From positions 40,347-104,346 of IMG/VR virus record IMGVR_UViG_3300030419_007002: a stretch of DNA of 64,000 bases. The stretch is one strand, 5' to 3'. How positions within the stretch are numbered: position 1 is the stretch's first letter; the number at the start of each line of letters is the position of its first letter. Shown here piece by piece: positions 32,546 through 41,779 of this stretch. Source of the DNA: a virus. A model generated the notes under the pieces. It made no database searches. It had not been told where the DNA came from and saw nothing but the letters and a program-made list of their open reading frames with translations. The position numbers and the translations under genes are program-made.

Positions 32546-33289
32546 ATGCCGAAAAAGAAAGTGGGCTTTTCCCAAAAAGAAGAAGAAGATGTTAGATTTT
32601 CTCCGCCGAAAGTTTTTACTAGAAACGAATACGGCCTAGTAGAAGACGACGACACAAAATATGTTTTCACTGACGAAGGCTTGATTGACTGGAGGAAAAT
32701 GGTTAAGCCAGAGTACCTTGTTTCCAATAGGCAAAGGACAAAGGAGCTCGACGTAACAAAGTTAGAAGACAAGGACCTTCTGATTTTATTGGGTGGGATC
32801 AAGGAGCTAGCCCAGATAAGGGGTTATACAGATTTAACATATAATGTAGTTTCGCCTAGCGCAGATTATGTTATAGCTACCTGCACAATAACTTGGACTC
32901 CCAATTACGAAACAGAGGGAAGAACAGTAAAATTTTCAGCCATAGGAGATGCATCCCCCGGAAACACTAAAAGTTTCGCAAGAAATTTTCTTGGCCCAAT
33001 CGCAGAAAATAGAGCTTTTGTACGATGCGTAAGAAACTTCTTGAGAATTCACATCGTAGGCTCAGATGAGATGGGTGATGTCAAAATGGGATCTGAACCC
33101 GTTCAGGAATCGGCGGCAGACCCCAAGGCACTTCTTAAATCTCTCATGAAAGATAAGGGTATCACATTCGAAAACGTGAAATCCAAATTACAGAAAGAGT
33201 CTTATGATGGCGCAGAGAATTTTTCTGCTATAGAAGACATTCCGAACATTAAAATATTCGAACTAATAGAAAGAATGAAGAAGGTTTAA
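32546..33289 (+). CDS. Putative single-strand annealing / recombination protein
   Basis: A 247-residue protein with a compact core (YTDLTYNVVSPSADYVIATCTITW, GRTVKFSAIGDA, SFARNFLGPIAENRAFVRCVRNFL). The strand-rich region followed by a helix with 'A-x-A/E-N-R-A-x-x-R' recalls Rad52-type annealing proteins, where a similar helix lines the DNA groove. A C-terminal helix-rich part (LLKSLMKDKGITFENVK) resembles RecT/Rad52 tails. It ends the + strand replication block, with its stop overlapping the stop of a convergent gene. Family assignment is tentative. Confidence 0.45.
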   Translation: MPKKKVGFSQKEEEDVRFSPPKVFTRNEYGLVEDDDTKYVFTDEGLIDWRKMVKPEYLVSNRQRTKELDVTKLEDKDLLILLGGIKELAQIRGYTDLTYNVVSPSADYVIATCTITWTPNYETEGRTVKFSAIGDASPGNTKSFARNFLGPIAENRAFVRCVRNFLRIHIVGSDEMGDVKMGSEPVQESAADPKALLKSLMKDKGITFENVKSKLQKESYDGAENFSAIEDIPNIKIFELIERMKKV

Positions 33290-33615
33290 TCCTTCGGGTA
33301 TTTTTCTTTCACTTGATTAATAAAATTTATTAATTCATTTAATTTCTCTGGTCGACCCATGGCGTTTTCAGTTAAAGCTTCGAACTGGGCCTCTATAGGC
33401 CAGCTTTCCATTATGTCATTTTTTCTATTTTCTTGTACCTCCGTCAAGGAAAGTTGGTTTTGAAATTCTTCCTGAGACCAAATATCATTTAGCTCTGTCT
33501 CCGTCGGCTTGGGGATAGAATTATTTTCTGACCAATTAAAGTTCTCATATCCCTCCCCCTTTAAAGACCATTCATATTCTAAATATTTAGATTCTAATAT
33601 TCTTAATAGATTCAT
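33286..33615 (-). CDS. Tail fibre assembly-like protein
   Basis: A 109-residue protein located immediately after a fibre gene, as tail-fibre chaperones are. It has YEWSLKGEGYENFNWSENN and the proline-rich PKPTETELNDIW, a pattern frequent in XkdW/tail-fibre-assembly proteins ('...iPkPteaEleaa...'). It starts in the ATGA overlap with the fibre gene and has a strong GGAGGA ribosome site. Its stop overlaps the convergent stop on the + strand. Confidence 0.55.
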   Translation of the reverse strand: MNLLRILESKYLEYEWSLKGEGYENFNWSENNSIPKPTETELNDIWSQEEFQNQLSLTEVQENRKNDIMESWPIEAQFEALTENAMGRPEKLNELINFINQVKEKYPKD

Positions 33616-35471
33616 TCTAATTCCTCCCTGACCTCTTCTATAGTCATGTTAGAGTATGCCTTTCCGCCCAATATTGTACTGGGATTGTTCATGTAGTGCG
33701 TTCTGTTAAGATATACCGACGCATTTCGACTCTGCCTTCTACCAGCCCTTATGCTCCAAGTCTGCTCACCTAAAGAATCTACTATGTGAACGTGTCTCAT
33801 TCTAACGATTTGCCCATACTCTCTGGCGTATACGTTATTTGACCACGCCCTCCTAGGCGTTGCTTCGTCATCTTTATATAAAGCTATTATGGCTTCAGAA
33901 TTGCCACCCGCGCTCAGATTTAACTCTGCATCTATTATCAATGTATGCCCCGTTTGCACGGGGGATATAGATAGGCCTGTTATTTCGGTCCCCTGAGAGC
34001 TTTGAGGATTTTCATAATCAATAATTTCTGTCGTCGAAAATGTGTCATTCCATCTAACCCCAGTCATTCTAACATATTTACCCGTTACCCCAGCTATACC
34101 CGTCATTGGCCCTATGCCAGAGACGGTTAAATCAGATACCCATATTCCGTCTCCGGTTGCGGTTAGCAAGCCCAATACATGAAGATCTTGAAACGTTCCG
34201 GTCCCATGAAAGAATTTGTTTCCACTTACTTCTTGATTTCCAGTAGTTAAAACTATTTTGTCGAAGAAATTTACTTTCTCCTCGGTTATTCCGCCATCTA
34301 TTACGCTGAACGCCCCTATTTCATCTCCCCCTGCGCCAGTAAAATTTATCGTTTCTCCATCAACAAACACTCCAAGGTCCAGAGTGTCTCCCATATATAC
34401 TTTTATATCTCCAGTTAATCCAGCGCCAGCATTTACGCTGAAGTAACCCGAGCCTGTTTCCAAAAATGTACTATACGCGACACCAGTCTCTAACAATATT
34501 CCTGTATCAACATTGACTGCTCCCCCAGAAATTATTATTCCACTTCCCTGAACTACGTTAGCTACAACGCTTTGGTCTCCGCTGAAAACAAAATCATTGA
34601 GACCTGATCCACCACTTATGTTATGCTTAAGACCTAATACCTTAAAAGCGCCTATAGCGTCCTCGCCCCCGCCAGTAAAGCCTATTGTTTCGCCATCTAC
34701 ATAAACGCCTAGGTCTAAAGTATCGCCCATATAAACCTTGGTGTCGCCAGTAAGTCCAGCTGCGGCATTGATGTTAAAGAAGGCACTTCCAGTGGTTAAT
34801 AAATATCCTGTGTCTAAATTCACAGAGTCTTCAGTAACTATGAGCCCCGTTCCCGGGCTTAGATCTATTCTTCTGGAACTGCTTAGGTTTCCTCCCCCGA
34901 CTAAGCCACTACCGGCAATCATCTCTACATATAGGGGGTTAAAGCCAGTTAGCCCGCTTAAGTTTAAGCCTCTATATTTTACCCTACTAGTGTCACCGTC
35001 ATCATTTATTGCTATAGTCAAAAATCCAGTCGTTTCTCCATCATAGTCTACATCCCTTATATCCAGAGAACCACTTATATCTATATTACTAAGCAAAGTG
35101 GTGTCAGGTTTTGTAACAGTAAAACAGCAAGCAGTATCTTGACCCCTGTCAGACTCAACCCCAAAAACCTGAGCGTTTCCGATACCCTTTATCTTTAAGG
35201 TGTCCTGAGAACCTATATGAGATCTTAGCTCGGGTACTTCCCCAGATAGCCCGTAGGCATAACCACCCGTTGAAGCATAACCAAATTCTTCGGAGTTTGC
35301 TCCGCTAATTGCATCAAAGTAATAAACATCGCCAAATTCATCTTCAAATCTTAAACCGGTTACATACTCTAGACTTTGACCAGTTATTAAAATATGAGAA
35401 CCGGTAGGGCCCATGGAGGGTATAATTCCGTCGAGCCTTATATCTGGTACAAATGTTAATCCTTCACCCAT
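33612..35471 (-). CDS. Tail fibre / receptor-binding protein with internal repeats
   Basis: A 619-residue beta-rich, Gly/Thr/Ser-rich protein. The N-terminal 1-120 is an IPT/TIG-like domain (IIPSMGPTGSHILITGQSLEYVTGLRF). The middle holds two copies of a 48-residue segment (232-280 and 344-391) with GLTGD-KVYMGDTLDLGV-VDGET. The C-terminal 430-619 (ISPVQTGHTLIIDAELNLS, TPRRAWSNNVYAREYG) looks like a globular receptor-binding head. A GAGGAA ribosome site precedes the ATG. It is the last and most distal fibre gene of the operon. Confidence 0.75.
   Translation of the reverse strand: MGEGLTFVPDIRLDGIIPSMGPTGSHILITGQSLEYVTGLRFEDEFGDVYYFDAISGANSEEFGYASTGGYAYGLSGEVPELRSHIGSQDTLKIKGIGNAQVFGVESDRGQDTACCFTVTKPDTTLLSNIDISGSLDIRDVDYDGETTGFLTIAINDDGDTSRVKYRGLNLSGLTGFNPLYVEMIAGSGLVGGGNLSSSRRIDLSPGTGLIVTEDSVNLDTGYLLTTGSAFFNINAAAGLTGDTKVYMGDTLDLGVYVDGETIGFTGGGEDAIGAFKVLGLKHNISGGSGLNDFVFSGDQSVVANVVQGSGIIISGGAVNVDTGILLETGVAYSTFLETGSGYFSVNAGAGLTGDIKVYMGDTLDLGVFVDGETINFTGAGGDEIGAFSVIDGGITEEKVNFFDKIVLTTGNQEVSGNKFFHGTGTFQDLHVLGLLTATGDGIWVSDLTVSGIGPMTGIAGVTGKYVRMTGVRWNDTFSTTEIIDYENPQSSQGTEITGLSISPVQTGHTLIIDAELNLSAGGNSEAIIALYKDDEATPRRAWSNNVYAREYGQIVRMRHVHIVDSLGEQTWSIRAGRRQSRNASVYLNRTHYMNNPSTILGGKAYSNMTIEEVREELE
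34299..34778 (-). repeat. Two-copy 48-residue repeat inside tail fibre gene
   Basis: Two copies of a coding repeat (about 146 bases each; 34632-34778 and 34299-34442) about 336 bases apart. The proteins are near identical (GLTGD, KVYMGDTLDLGV, VDGET) while third codon positions differ, so the duplication is not recent or is kept by selection on protein. Confidence 0.75.
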
Positions 35472-35491
35472 GTTATTTTATTTCCTCTGAT

Positions 35492-37429
35492 TTAGTCATG
35501 ATAATCTAGTAACGTTAGCGTTGCATTACCAGTAGTAATTCCTGTGCACGGGTTAACGCCTATGTAAGCTATATAGTCATGATTTATATTACAATTGAAT
35601 GGATTTTGCGTTATCACTCCACTTACCCATTCTCCAGTGTTTATCAAGCATGTGGCACTAACTCCTTGTATTTTTACCCCAGTAACGTTATGGAAAAATC
35701 TTCCACTTATACCTAAGAGCGCAGTAGCGCTTACGGAATTAGAAGTTAAACCGCTAACCTCTGGCCTTCTTCCAGATATCTCCATCAAATCCCCAGTCAA
35801 ATTTCCAACTAAGTCGTGCATATCCGAAGTCATAAATCTAGAAGAAAAAGATTCTATTTTAAATATTTTTCCTTCATAAACTGAATTCAGCCTTGATGGT
35901 TCGTAATCATTACTTATTATTAAGCTGTCAGGCACTAAGAACGGAAAGCCTTCACCTAAGAATGAATTATTTATAATTCCCGTTATTATACTCACACCCG
36001 TCCTCACCCCAGAGAGATTTTCTCCAGTTATACTAGAATGATCTATTCCTAAATCGTAACCAAAATAATCAGTTAATCCTATATCTAATTTTTTATTAAG
36101 CAGGTGATCAATCACAATATTACCTTCGGTACCATATTTCATTGTGGTCGTCACTCGGTTATTATGAGATATAAACCTAATCCCCGTATCTCCCCTACTA
36201 GAGGACATTCCAGTTATACCTATCAATGGGGCAGCTTGGTAGGCATTTAAGCCAGTTATCCTAAAGCTTTGTCCGACGATTAAATTTTCTGTTTCTATTC
36301 CTGATATAGATGGAAGCACAGTAAAAATCTGATCAGATTCTTCGAAAATTTCATTTCCGCTGATGGTAATAGGTGAATTAATTATTTCTCTCGGTACCCT
36401 TATGTAAGCCCCCGTTCCATCTACAAAAGTTTTTTCTTTAGCGGGTATATACTCTGCAGATTCCCCGCTCCAAGCAGATCTAAATAAGAATTCAACCCCA
36501 GTTAATTGAGTCCCCGATATGTTTATTAAATCGTTATATTTGCCAGAAGAGGGCTCTATTATATTTATACCAGTATAAACAGAATGAAGCTCAGTCGGCG
36601 ATAAAGTACTTTCAGCTATTTGTCCACCGGTAATATTTATCAATTTAAATTTTTCTTTCTCTTTAATATTTGGCGGTATATTGAAAGACAAACCAGTTGT
36701 GCCTACTCCGGTAAATAACAATGAAGAGAGGGGCCTATTTCCAGAAACGGTGGACTGAACAATATAAGGATTACTTAACACTACGCTCGGTACCCTAGAC
36801 CCCGTAAATTCTAACTTGTCTATTTTATGAAGAGAAATACCAGATAAATCAACCCTAGTACCCGGAAATCCAGACAAAGGAGAAAAGCCTTTTACTTCAG
36901 TGTCAGGAACTCTTACTTCAAAATTTCCAGTTTGGCTTACTCCCGACTGACCGCTCAAGGTAGTGACTAACCCCCCCGTAGCATAAACGAATATTGGTCC
37001 AGAATTAGATTCATTAGGAACAGTAAACCTTATACCCGTTTCTCCATCTACGGAAAAATTATTAGAAAATGTCTCTGCTATTTGGACTCCAGTTATGTTA
37101 ACAAAATTTTCTCCGCTTATTAATACATCTTCCCCCCAATAAGCCCCAGTCGCTCTATCGAAACCAGAGATTTGTGGTTTATCTATGAACCTAAGGCCCG
37201 TACCGGATGCATAGTTTACTCCATTGTATAAAACAAATGTATTATGTTTTTCTAGACCATCGGGAATACGAAAACTTACAAAATTATGTGCGCTAGTAAA
37301 AGAACCACTGACTATGTCTGCCCGATTACCGCTTGTGCTATTAAAAAATATAGCCGTTTCAGGGGTATCATATATCCCCGAACCGCTAAGCGATAAAACG
37401 TCTCCTGCTATTCCACTTTTAAAAGCCAT
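35492..37429 (-). CDS. Tail fibre protein with tandem IPT/TIG domains
   Basis: A 645-residue protein made of repeated IPT/TIG beta-sandwich domains, each recognisable by 'I-x-G-F/I...S/G...G..V-x-I-S-G-x-x-L/F..I-T-G-V-x-F': ISGFDRATGAYWGEDVLISG, VKGFSPLSGFPGTRVDLSG, INIIEPSSGKYNDLINISG, LPSISGIETENLIVGQSF. There are at least five, with Gly/Ser/Thr-rich linkers and no transmembrane segment. In phage tails such arrays form side or central fibres that bind polysaccharides. It lies between two other TIG-containing genes. Confidence 0.75.
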   Translation of the reverse strand: MAFKSGIAGDVLSLSGSGIYDTPETAIFFNSTSGNRADIVSGSFTSAHNFVSFRIPDGLEKHNTFVLYNGVNYASGTGLRFIDKPQISGFDRATGAYWGEDVLISGENFVNITGVQIAETFSNNFSVDGETGIRFTVPNESNSGPIFVYATGGLVTTLSGQSGVSQTGNFEVRVPDTEVKGFSPLSGFPGTRVDLSGISLHKIDKLEFTGSRVPSVVLSNPYIVQSTVSGNRPLSSLLFTGVGTTGLSFNIPPNIKEKEKFKLINITGGQIAESTLSPTELHSVYTGINIIEPSSGKYNDLINISGTQLTGVEFLFRSAWSGESAEYIPAKEKTFVDGTGAYIRVPREIINSPITISGNEIFEESDQIFTVLPSISGIETENLIVGQSFRITGLNAYQAAPLIGITGMSSSRGDTGIRFISHNNRVTTTMKYGTEGNIVIDHLLNKKLDIGLTDYFGYDLGIDHSSITGENLSGVRTGVSIITGIINNSFLGEGFPFLVPDSLIISNDYEPSRLNSVYEGKIFKIESFSSRFMTSDMHDLVGNLTGDLMEISGRRPEVSGLTSNSVSATALLGISGRFFHNVTGVKIQGVSATCLINTGEWVSGVITQNPFNCNINHDYIAYIGVNPCTGITTGNATLTLLDYHD

Positions 37430-37430
37430 A

Positions 37431-39071
37431 TTAATTAAATCCTATTTCCCCCGCTCCTCCGCCTTGGTTTATTGGTTTTTTCATAACAAAGACTGAGTTT
37501 TCCCAAGTCGCGTCTCCTATGGGTGTTTGAACCATTATAGAATAAAGCCCAGCGCCCGGATCTGGAGAGCTATCATGCGGGAAGCTAGCTTCCGCGGGAA
37601 GATCGAAAGAGACTACGTCTCCGCCTTCTTCGTCTCCCCCGATGAAGGTTCCCTCCCCGCCGTAAGGATTAGAAGCCTCTCCTTCGTAAGTTATGACTTC
37701 GCTTCCTATTAATTTTATGCCAGTTGCAATACCTAAATTTTTTCCACTTAACACAATCCTACTACCGCCCCGATAAGAGTCTGAGGGCTTAACGTTTATT
37801 GTGCCTTTGTTATATATTTCCGGTAAACCCGGATTAACTATGAATATACCCGTAGAAAAATAAGATCCTCTTCCCGCGTTTTCAGATTTTTTGATATAAA
37901 CTGGTCCGCTTTTCGCCCCCAAGGGTATGGAACCAGTTATTGTTGTGTTATTTATTTTGTTAAATTGAGAATAAACCTCGCTCCTATCATTCGAAGTAAA
38001 ATAAACAGATAGCCCACTGGGGTCCAATATCCTAAAGTATCCACTCCCTCCGTACCCAGTGTTTTTTACATCATAATAATATAATTTATCCGGAGCATCA
38101 TCGTAAAGAGTTAGTTGCGCATAAGGTTGCCACGAGATCCCCGTATGGGAATACCCAGTCACACCAGCGATGCCGTGTTGAGAAAAACCAGAGTAATCAT
38201 ACAAACCAGAAAAAACTCCAGTAGACCCAGTGATTGCGTGTGCACCGTCTACCCTTTCTGAAACCGCAAATGCATTACCCGAGTTTGAGATATGCATGGT
38301 ACTAAAATAGTATGTATGATTTCTAAACAAGGTAATTATCGGGCAGCCATCGGCAATGCCCGTACTATATCCACTGCGTTGAATATAATATTTATTACCT
38401 ACCCCAGAGGATTCGCCCTGATTAACACGAATTTCATATAGATTTCCAGAATCAGAAAAATCAGAAAATAATTCATCGAAAAAATATTGTCCATATATAC
38501 CGACAGAATTACCAGTGTCTCCACTAGTTAAACTAAATCCTGTTATTTTAACTTCTGGAATAAAAAATTGATCATGGTATCCCGTTACGCCAGACTGTCC
38601 GAATAAAGAAATTTTACCATATGTATTTCCAGAGGGTATAGTCAACGTTATTCCCGTATTTGAATCGACAGTTAAATCGCAATTTAAATTGTTTATGGTA
38701 GCCCCAGTTATCCCAGAAAAACAATTACCCGTAACAGAAACCGTTTCTCCAGATATACCAAATATAGGAGCAAAAGAATTGATCCTAGGCGCAGGCACAA
38801 ATTTGTCGATAGTATAACCACTAACGCCGGTGGAAAAACCAGAGGCCCCGCTTATGTCCCCTGACGCGTAGCTAACCAAATTGTCAGATACGAGCCAAAT
38901 GTTATCCCAAGCAGCGTTTTCCGGAACCGTAGTCCTTATTAAATTCTTGTCTATTATTTGAAAATCAGATTCAGCAGAAGAAAATAAAACACGCTCTACG
39001 GGTAACAAATAATCTCCAGATATAGATATCTGATCACCTATGCTGCCGCTAATTTCCCCTAAAGTAATCAT
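37431..39071 (-). CDS. Tail fibre protein with tandem IPT/TIG domains
   Basis: A 546-residue protein beginning with a TIG unit (LGEISGSIGDQISISGDYLLPVERVLF) and containing further units (INSFAPIFGISGETVSVTG, SFSLTSGDTGNSVGIYGQYF, a C-terminal YRGGSRIVLSGKNLG). The middle (about 190-400) includes a beta-rich insert with YYIQRSGYSTG and YYFSTMHISNSGN. It is joined to the next upstream gene by a 4-base overlap and shares composition with its two neighbours, so the three probably form one fibre. Confidence 0.72.
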   Translation of the reverse strand: MITLGEISGSIGDQISISGDYLLPVERVLFSSAESDFQIIDKNLIRTTVPENAAWDNIWLVSDNLVSYASGDISGASGFSTGVSGYTIDKFVPAPRINSFAPIFGISGETVSVTGNCFSGITGATINNLNCDLTVDSNTGITLTIPSGNTYGKISLFGQSGVTGYHDQFFIPEVKITGFSLTSGDTGNSVGIYGQYFFDELFSDFSDSGNLYEIRVNQGESSGVGNKYYIQRSGYSTGIADGCPIITLFRNHTYYFSTMHISNSGNAFAVSERVDGAHAITGSTGVFSGLYDYSGFSQHGIAGVTGYSHTGISWQPYAQLTLYDDAPDKLYYYDVKNTGYGGSGYFRILDPSGLSVYFTSNDRSEVYSQFNKINNTTITGSIPLGAKSGPVYIKKSENAGRGSYFSTGIFIVNPGLPEIYNKGTINVKPSDSYRGGSRIVLSGKNLGIATGIKLIGSEVITYEGEASNPYGGEGTFIGGDEEGGDVVSFDLPAEASFPHDSSPDPGAGLYSIMVQTPIGDATWENSVFVMKKPINQGGGAGEIGFN

Positions 39072-40285
39072 GATATTTCTCTTTGCTTTACGTAGAGAAT
39101 TTTAGAATTAGATGGCCCGCCTATACCGTAAGCCCTGACCAATGCACGAGCATCAGCGGTCCAACCACGACTACGGCGGTGAATATCTTCTGGAATTTTT
39201 ACATATTGTATTTCAGATTCTTTTACGGCCCCGCTTATATCTGCATTAGAACCATTCATTTCTATTTCAGAGACAGTATCTAAACCAATACCATGTATAG
39301 TAATATATTCTCCCGGGTATACAAAATCTTTCGTTCCCGTGACAGAAAAATAAGTTATGCTAGGCGCTCTACCCACTGTAGACTGAGAAATATTTAATCT
39401 ACCCCCTACTTTACTATTTGGCTCTACCGAGTAACTCTTGTCTGTCAACTTACCAGATATTAAAAACTCATCATGTAAATTACCGTTAAAGTCATGGGTC
39501 TTTAAGCACAGGTTGACATGTTCACCAGAGTAAGGAATTTTTATCCCTGTGTCATTAGTATCTATAGTAAGATTTATATTCTTTTCTCCGAACCTTATTT
39601 CTTTAGGGTATATTTCTCCCACCCTTAAGCATGGTTCCACTGAGGATTCGAAGGAATAATCTAGGCCAAGGATATTGTCAGTAGTAATGCCGATGGGCTC
39701 GTCATAATAAAAATTATCTATAGTTAAGTCATCGTATTTTAGAAACTCTACTTCTTTTGGTAAAACATTATTTTCGCCATCTAAAACAACTGTCGATTCT
39801 TCTATTCCATGAAAAAAAGATATACTTGCTTTAACATCAATAGGGGTATTAGGTCTAGCGCTTAAAGAGTAAGATGTTAGATATCCACTTCTTATTATGT
39901 TTTCACCTATTTTGAAGGTCATGTTCGGAAACCCATCAAAATTTAAATTCTTATATAAAGGAAACGATGCATCGTCACTATTACCAATTTTTTCTTTTTC
40001 ATTTAAAAAATAATATTTTTTTAATGGATCCTGTCCAGTCAGAAGATAGCTTAATTGTATACTTCCCCTAGGGCTAGTATTAGCTAGCGGTTCTTCTGGA
40101 CTCCTTCTTTCAGTTAAATAAGAATTACTTAAGGAAACGCTATTAGAAATTTCTACAGAAGTTGCATATATGTGCTCTAACGGATAATCACCCTGCTGCT
40201 CCCAGCGGTCAATATCCCACCAAGGTTGATGCAAAGATGGCGCAAAAAATACCTTTACATCTTTAGATTGTAAATATTTACCCAT
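39068..40285 (-). CDS. Tail-fibre base protein with C-terminal IPT/TIG domain
   Basis: A 405-residue protein. The N-terminal 300 residues are beta-rich (IYATSVEISNSVSLSN, SIQLSYLLTGQDPL, SGYLTSYSLSARPN), compatible with a tail-tube-like or baseplate attachment domain. Residues about 305-395 are a TIG unit (YPGEYITIHGIGLDTVSEIEM). It is the first of three fibre genes and may anchor them to the tail. A ribosome site (AAGGAA) precedes the ATG. Confidence 0.6.
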   Translation of the reverse strand: MGKYLQSKDVKVFFAPSLHQPWWDIDRWEQQGDYPLEHIYATSVEISNSVSLSNSYLTERRSPEEPLANTSPRGSIQLSYLLTGQDPLKKYYFLNEKEKIGNSDDASFPLYKNLNFDGFPNMTFKIGENIIRSGYLTSYSLSARPNTPIDVKASISFFHGIEESTVVLDGENNVLPKEVEFLKYDDLTIDNFYYDEPIGITTDNILGLDYSFESSVEPCLRVGEIYPKEIRFGEKNINLTIDTNDTGIKIPYSGEHVNLCLKTHDFNGNLHDEFLISGKLTDKSYSVEPNSKVGGRLNISQSTVGRAPSITYFSVTGTKDFVYPGEYITIHGIGLDTVSEIEMNGSNADISGAVKESEIQYVKIPEDIHRRSRGWTADARALVRAYGIGGPSNSKILYVKQREIS

Positions 40286-40315
40286 TAATTCCTTATTCCT
40301 TGATATTAATTACAC

Positions 40316-41140
40316 CTATAGCTTGTATACTTCCTTGCTAAGAAGCTTATATTCTGCCCATAATTTATCTCTAACCCCCGGGTCCTCGTTAAAAGAAAGG
40401 CTCCCCTTTCTCCTAAAGTAAGTATAAGTTTCTACACCGTTAGCTGGACAAGCAAATATGCCAGCCTTATGCATCTCTTCCCACAGCAGAAGATCTTCAT
40501 GAGCCATTAAACCTTCATGAAATAATTTTCCGTCCTCTGGTATAAGGGATTCGTGCATGAGAGTTGCCCAAGGGCCGAACCTTTTATTCATCACGTTTTT
40601 TTTTGCTTGGTGAGTAGTCCTAATCCATTCTTTTGGGGTTTCGGCCTCTATAGTGTAGTCTCCTACTACAAATTTTTTATTATGTTTTTTAGCGAAACTT
40701 ATTAATCCCCTAGCTTTTCCATCGTGAACCTCGTCATCTGCATCGCAAAGCAATATAGCTGGATAATCTTTTCTATAATGATTTATTTCTTTAATTATTC
40801 TATTTTTTGCCTGTGCGGCGCTCTCCGCTTTGCTAAAATAATGGGATTCAAAAACGTCTGCACTACAATATTTTTTATTATGATCTATTCTATCTTGAGT
40901 TTCGTCTGTCGAGCCGTCATTTGCCAACAGAAAAACCCAATTTAAGCCACTCATGGACCGTTCTACGCTTTCCAAAGCTCTGGTCAACCACTCGTTAGCG
41001 TTATGGGCAGACATCACCACCTGAAAGCCTGTATTTTTCCATAGTTGTTCGGGGGCATTTTTATTTAAGTTTATAAATTTTTTATGCCTGTCTATTAGAG
41101 TTTCTTCGGGTTTTCTAGGCTTCTTCAGTACATGAGCCAT
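40316..41140 (-). CDS. GT2-family glycosyltransferase in tail fibre operon
   Basis: A 274-residue GT-A enzyme: VVMSAHNANEWLTRALESV (nucleotide-binding start), FLLANDGSTDET (DGSTD motif), and ILLCDADDEV (DxD metal site, D-A-D), followed by HEDLLLWEEM (the catalytic-base region ED). It heads the - strand fibre operon from a leaderless promoter. Placement next to fibre genes suggests that it glycosylates fibre proteins rather than host glycans, which is inference. Confidence 0.85.
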   Translation of the reverse strand: MAHVLKKPRKPEETLIDRHKKFINLNKNAPEQLWKNTGFQVVMSAHNANEWLTRALESVERSMSGLNWVFLLANDGSTDETQDRIDHNKKYCSADVFESHYFSKAESAAQAKNRIIKEINHYRKDYPAILLCDADDEVHDGKARGLISFAKKHNKKFVVGDYTIEAETPKEWIRTTHQAKKNVMNKRFGPWATLMHESLIPEDGKLFHEGLMAHEDLLLWEEMHKAGIFACPANGVETYTYFRRKGSLSFNEDPGVRDKLWAEYKLLSKEVYKL

Positions 41141-41145
41141 ATTGA

Positions 41146-41175
41146 ATATTACATTGTTTTCTGATCTAAAGCCAA
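41146..41175 (-). promoter_or_regulatory. Leaderless promoter of GT2/fibre operon
   Basis: On the reverse strand TTGGCT (41175-41170), 18-base spacer, TAATAT (41151-41146) preceded by TG (extended -10), then five bases to the ATG at 41140. No ribosome site. Same layout as the four forward leaderless promoters. Confidence 0.65.
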
Positions 41176-41209
41176 TAAAAGTGTAAATAAAATAAGGAAA
41201 AAGGAAAAA

Positions 41210-41779
41210 GTGCCATCTATATACGACATACCTAATTGGGTCTATTCAGCGACCCAGACATATGAGAAAAACTCTATAGTTTATTATCATATTGGGACTG
41301 CTGCAGAGAAAGAAGACCCCTATCATCCTAATGGCAAATATTATTATGCATCCGAATATTTAGACAAACATAATAATTGGAACCCAGTAGAATCACAGGG
41401 CAGGGCGTATTGGTACGGAAGGACGATCATGAATAATTTGAATATGCCTCATTTTTTTTGGTCGCCCTCTTATTCTGCCACGGTCTCTATGCAGCCAGCA
41501 AATAAAAGCATAGTGTTTGGGGACGGATACGAACAGAGTTCGTCAGAAAGCTTATCTGATCCACTCCTTATGCTAAACCTCAAATTTGAAAATAGGGATG
41601 ACTATGAAGCTGCTGCTATAAATCATTTTTTAGATAATGCTGGAGGAATTCAAAAATTTGTCTTTAGAGCTCCTCGCCCGTTTTCATCTAGAAAGGTTTT
41701 TGTATGTAGGGATTGGTCCAGTTCGTACACCTACAAAAACAATCATTCGATATCTGCTACATTCGAGGAGGTAATATAA
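41210..41779 (+). CDS. gpM-like minor tail protein with N-terminal carbohydrate-binding-like module
   Basis: A 189-residue protein starting at GTG 41210, with AAGGAAAAAGGAAA ribosome sites. The C-terminal half (residues about 95-189) matches lambda gpM (PF05939): IVFGDGYEQSSSESL, FENRDDYEAAAINHFLDN, FVCRDWSSSYTYKNNHSISATFEEV. The N-terminal 90 residues (IPNWVYSATQTYEKNSIVYY ... KYYYASEYLDKHNNWNP) look like a CBM5/12 module (W...Y..G/N..V....YY.A........W). gpM is normally about 110 aa and binds the tape measure end at the tail tip. Confidence 0.78.
   Translation: MPSIYDIPNWVYSATQTYEKNSIVYYHIGTAAEKEDPYHPNGKYYYASEYLDKHNNWNPVESQGRAYWYGRTIMNNLNMPHFFWSPSYSATVSMQPANKSIVFGDGYEQSSSESLSDPLLMLNLKFENRDDYEAAAINHFLDNAGGIQKFVFRAPRPFSSRKVFVCRDWSSSYTYKNNHSISATFEEVI

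Noticed and set aside
41713-41778. Longer start for the second gpM-like gene
   Set aside because: A strong GAGGAGGT site precedes ATG 41779, which also overlaps the previous stop; the extension would overlap the first gpM gene by 67 bases.
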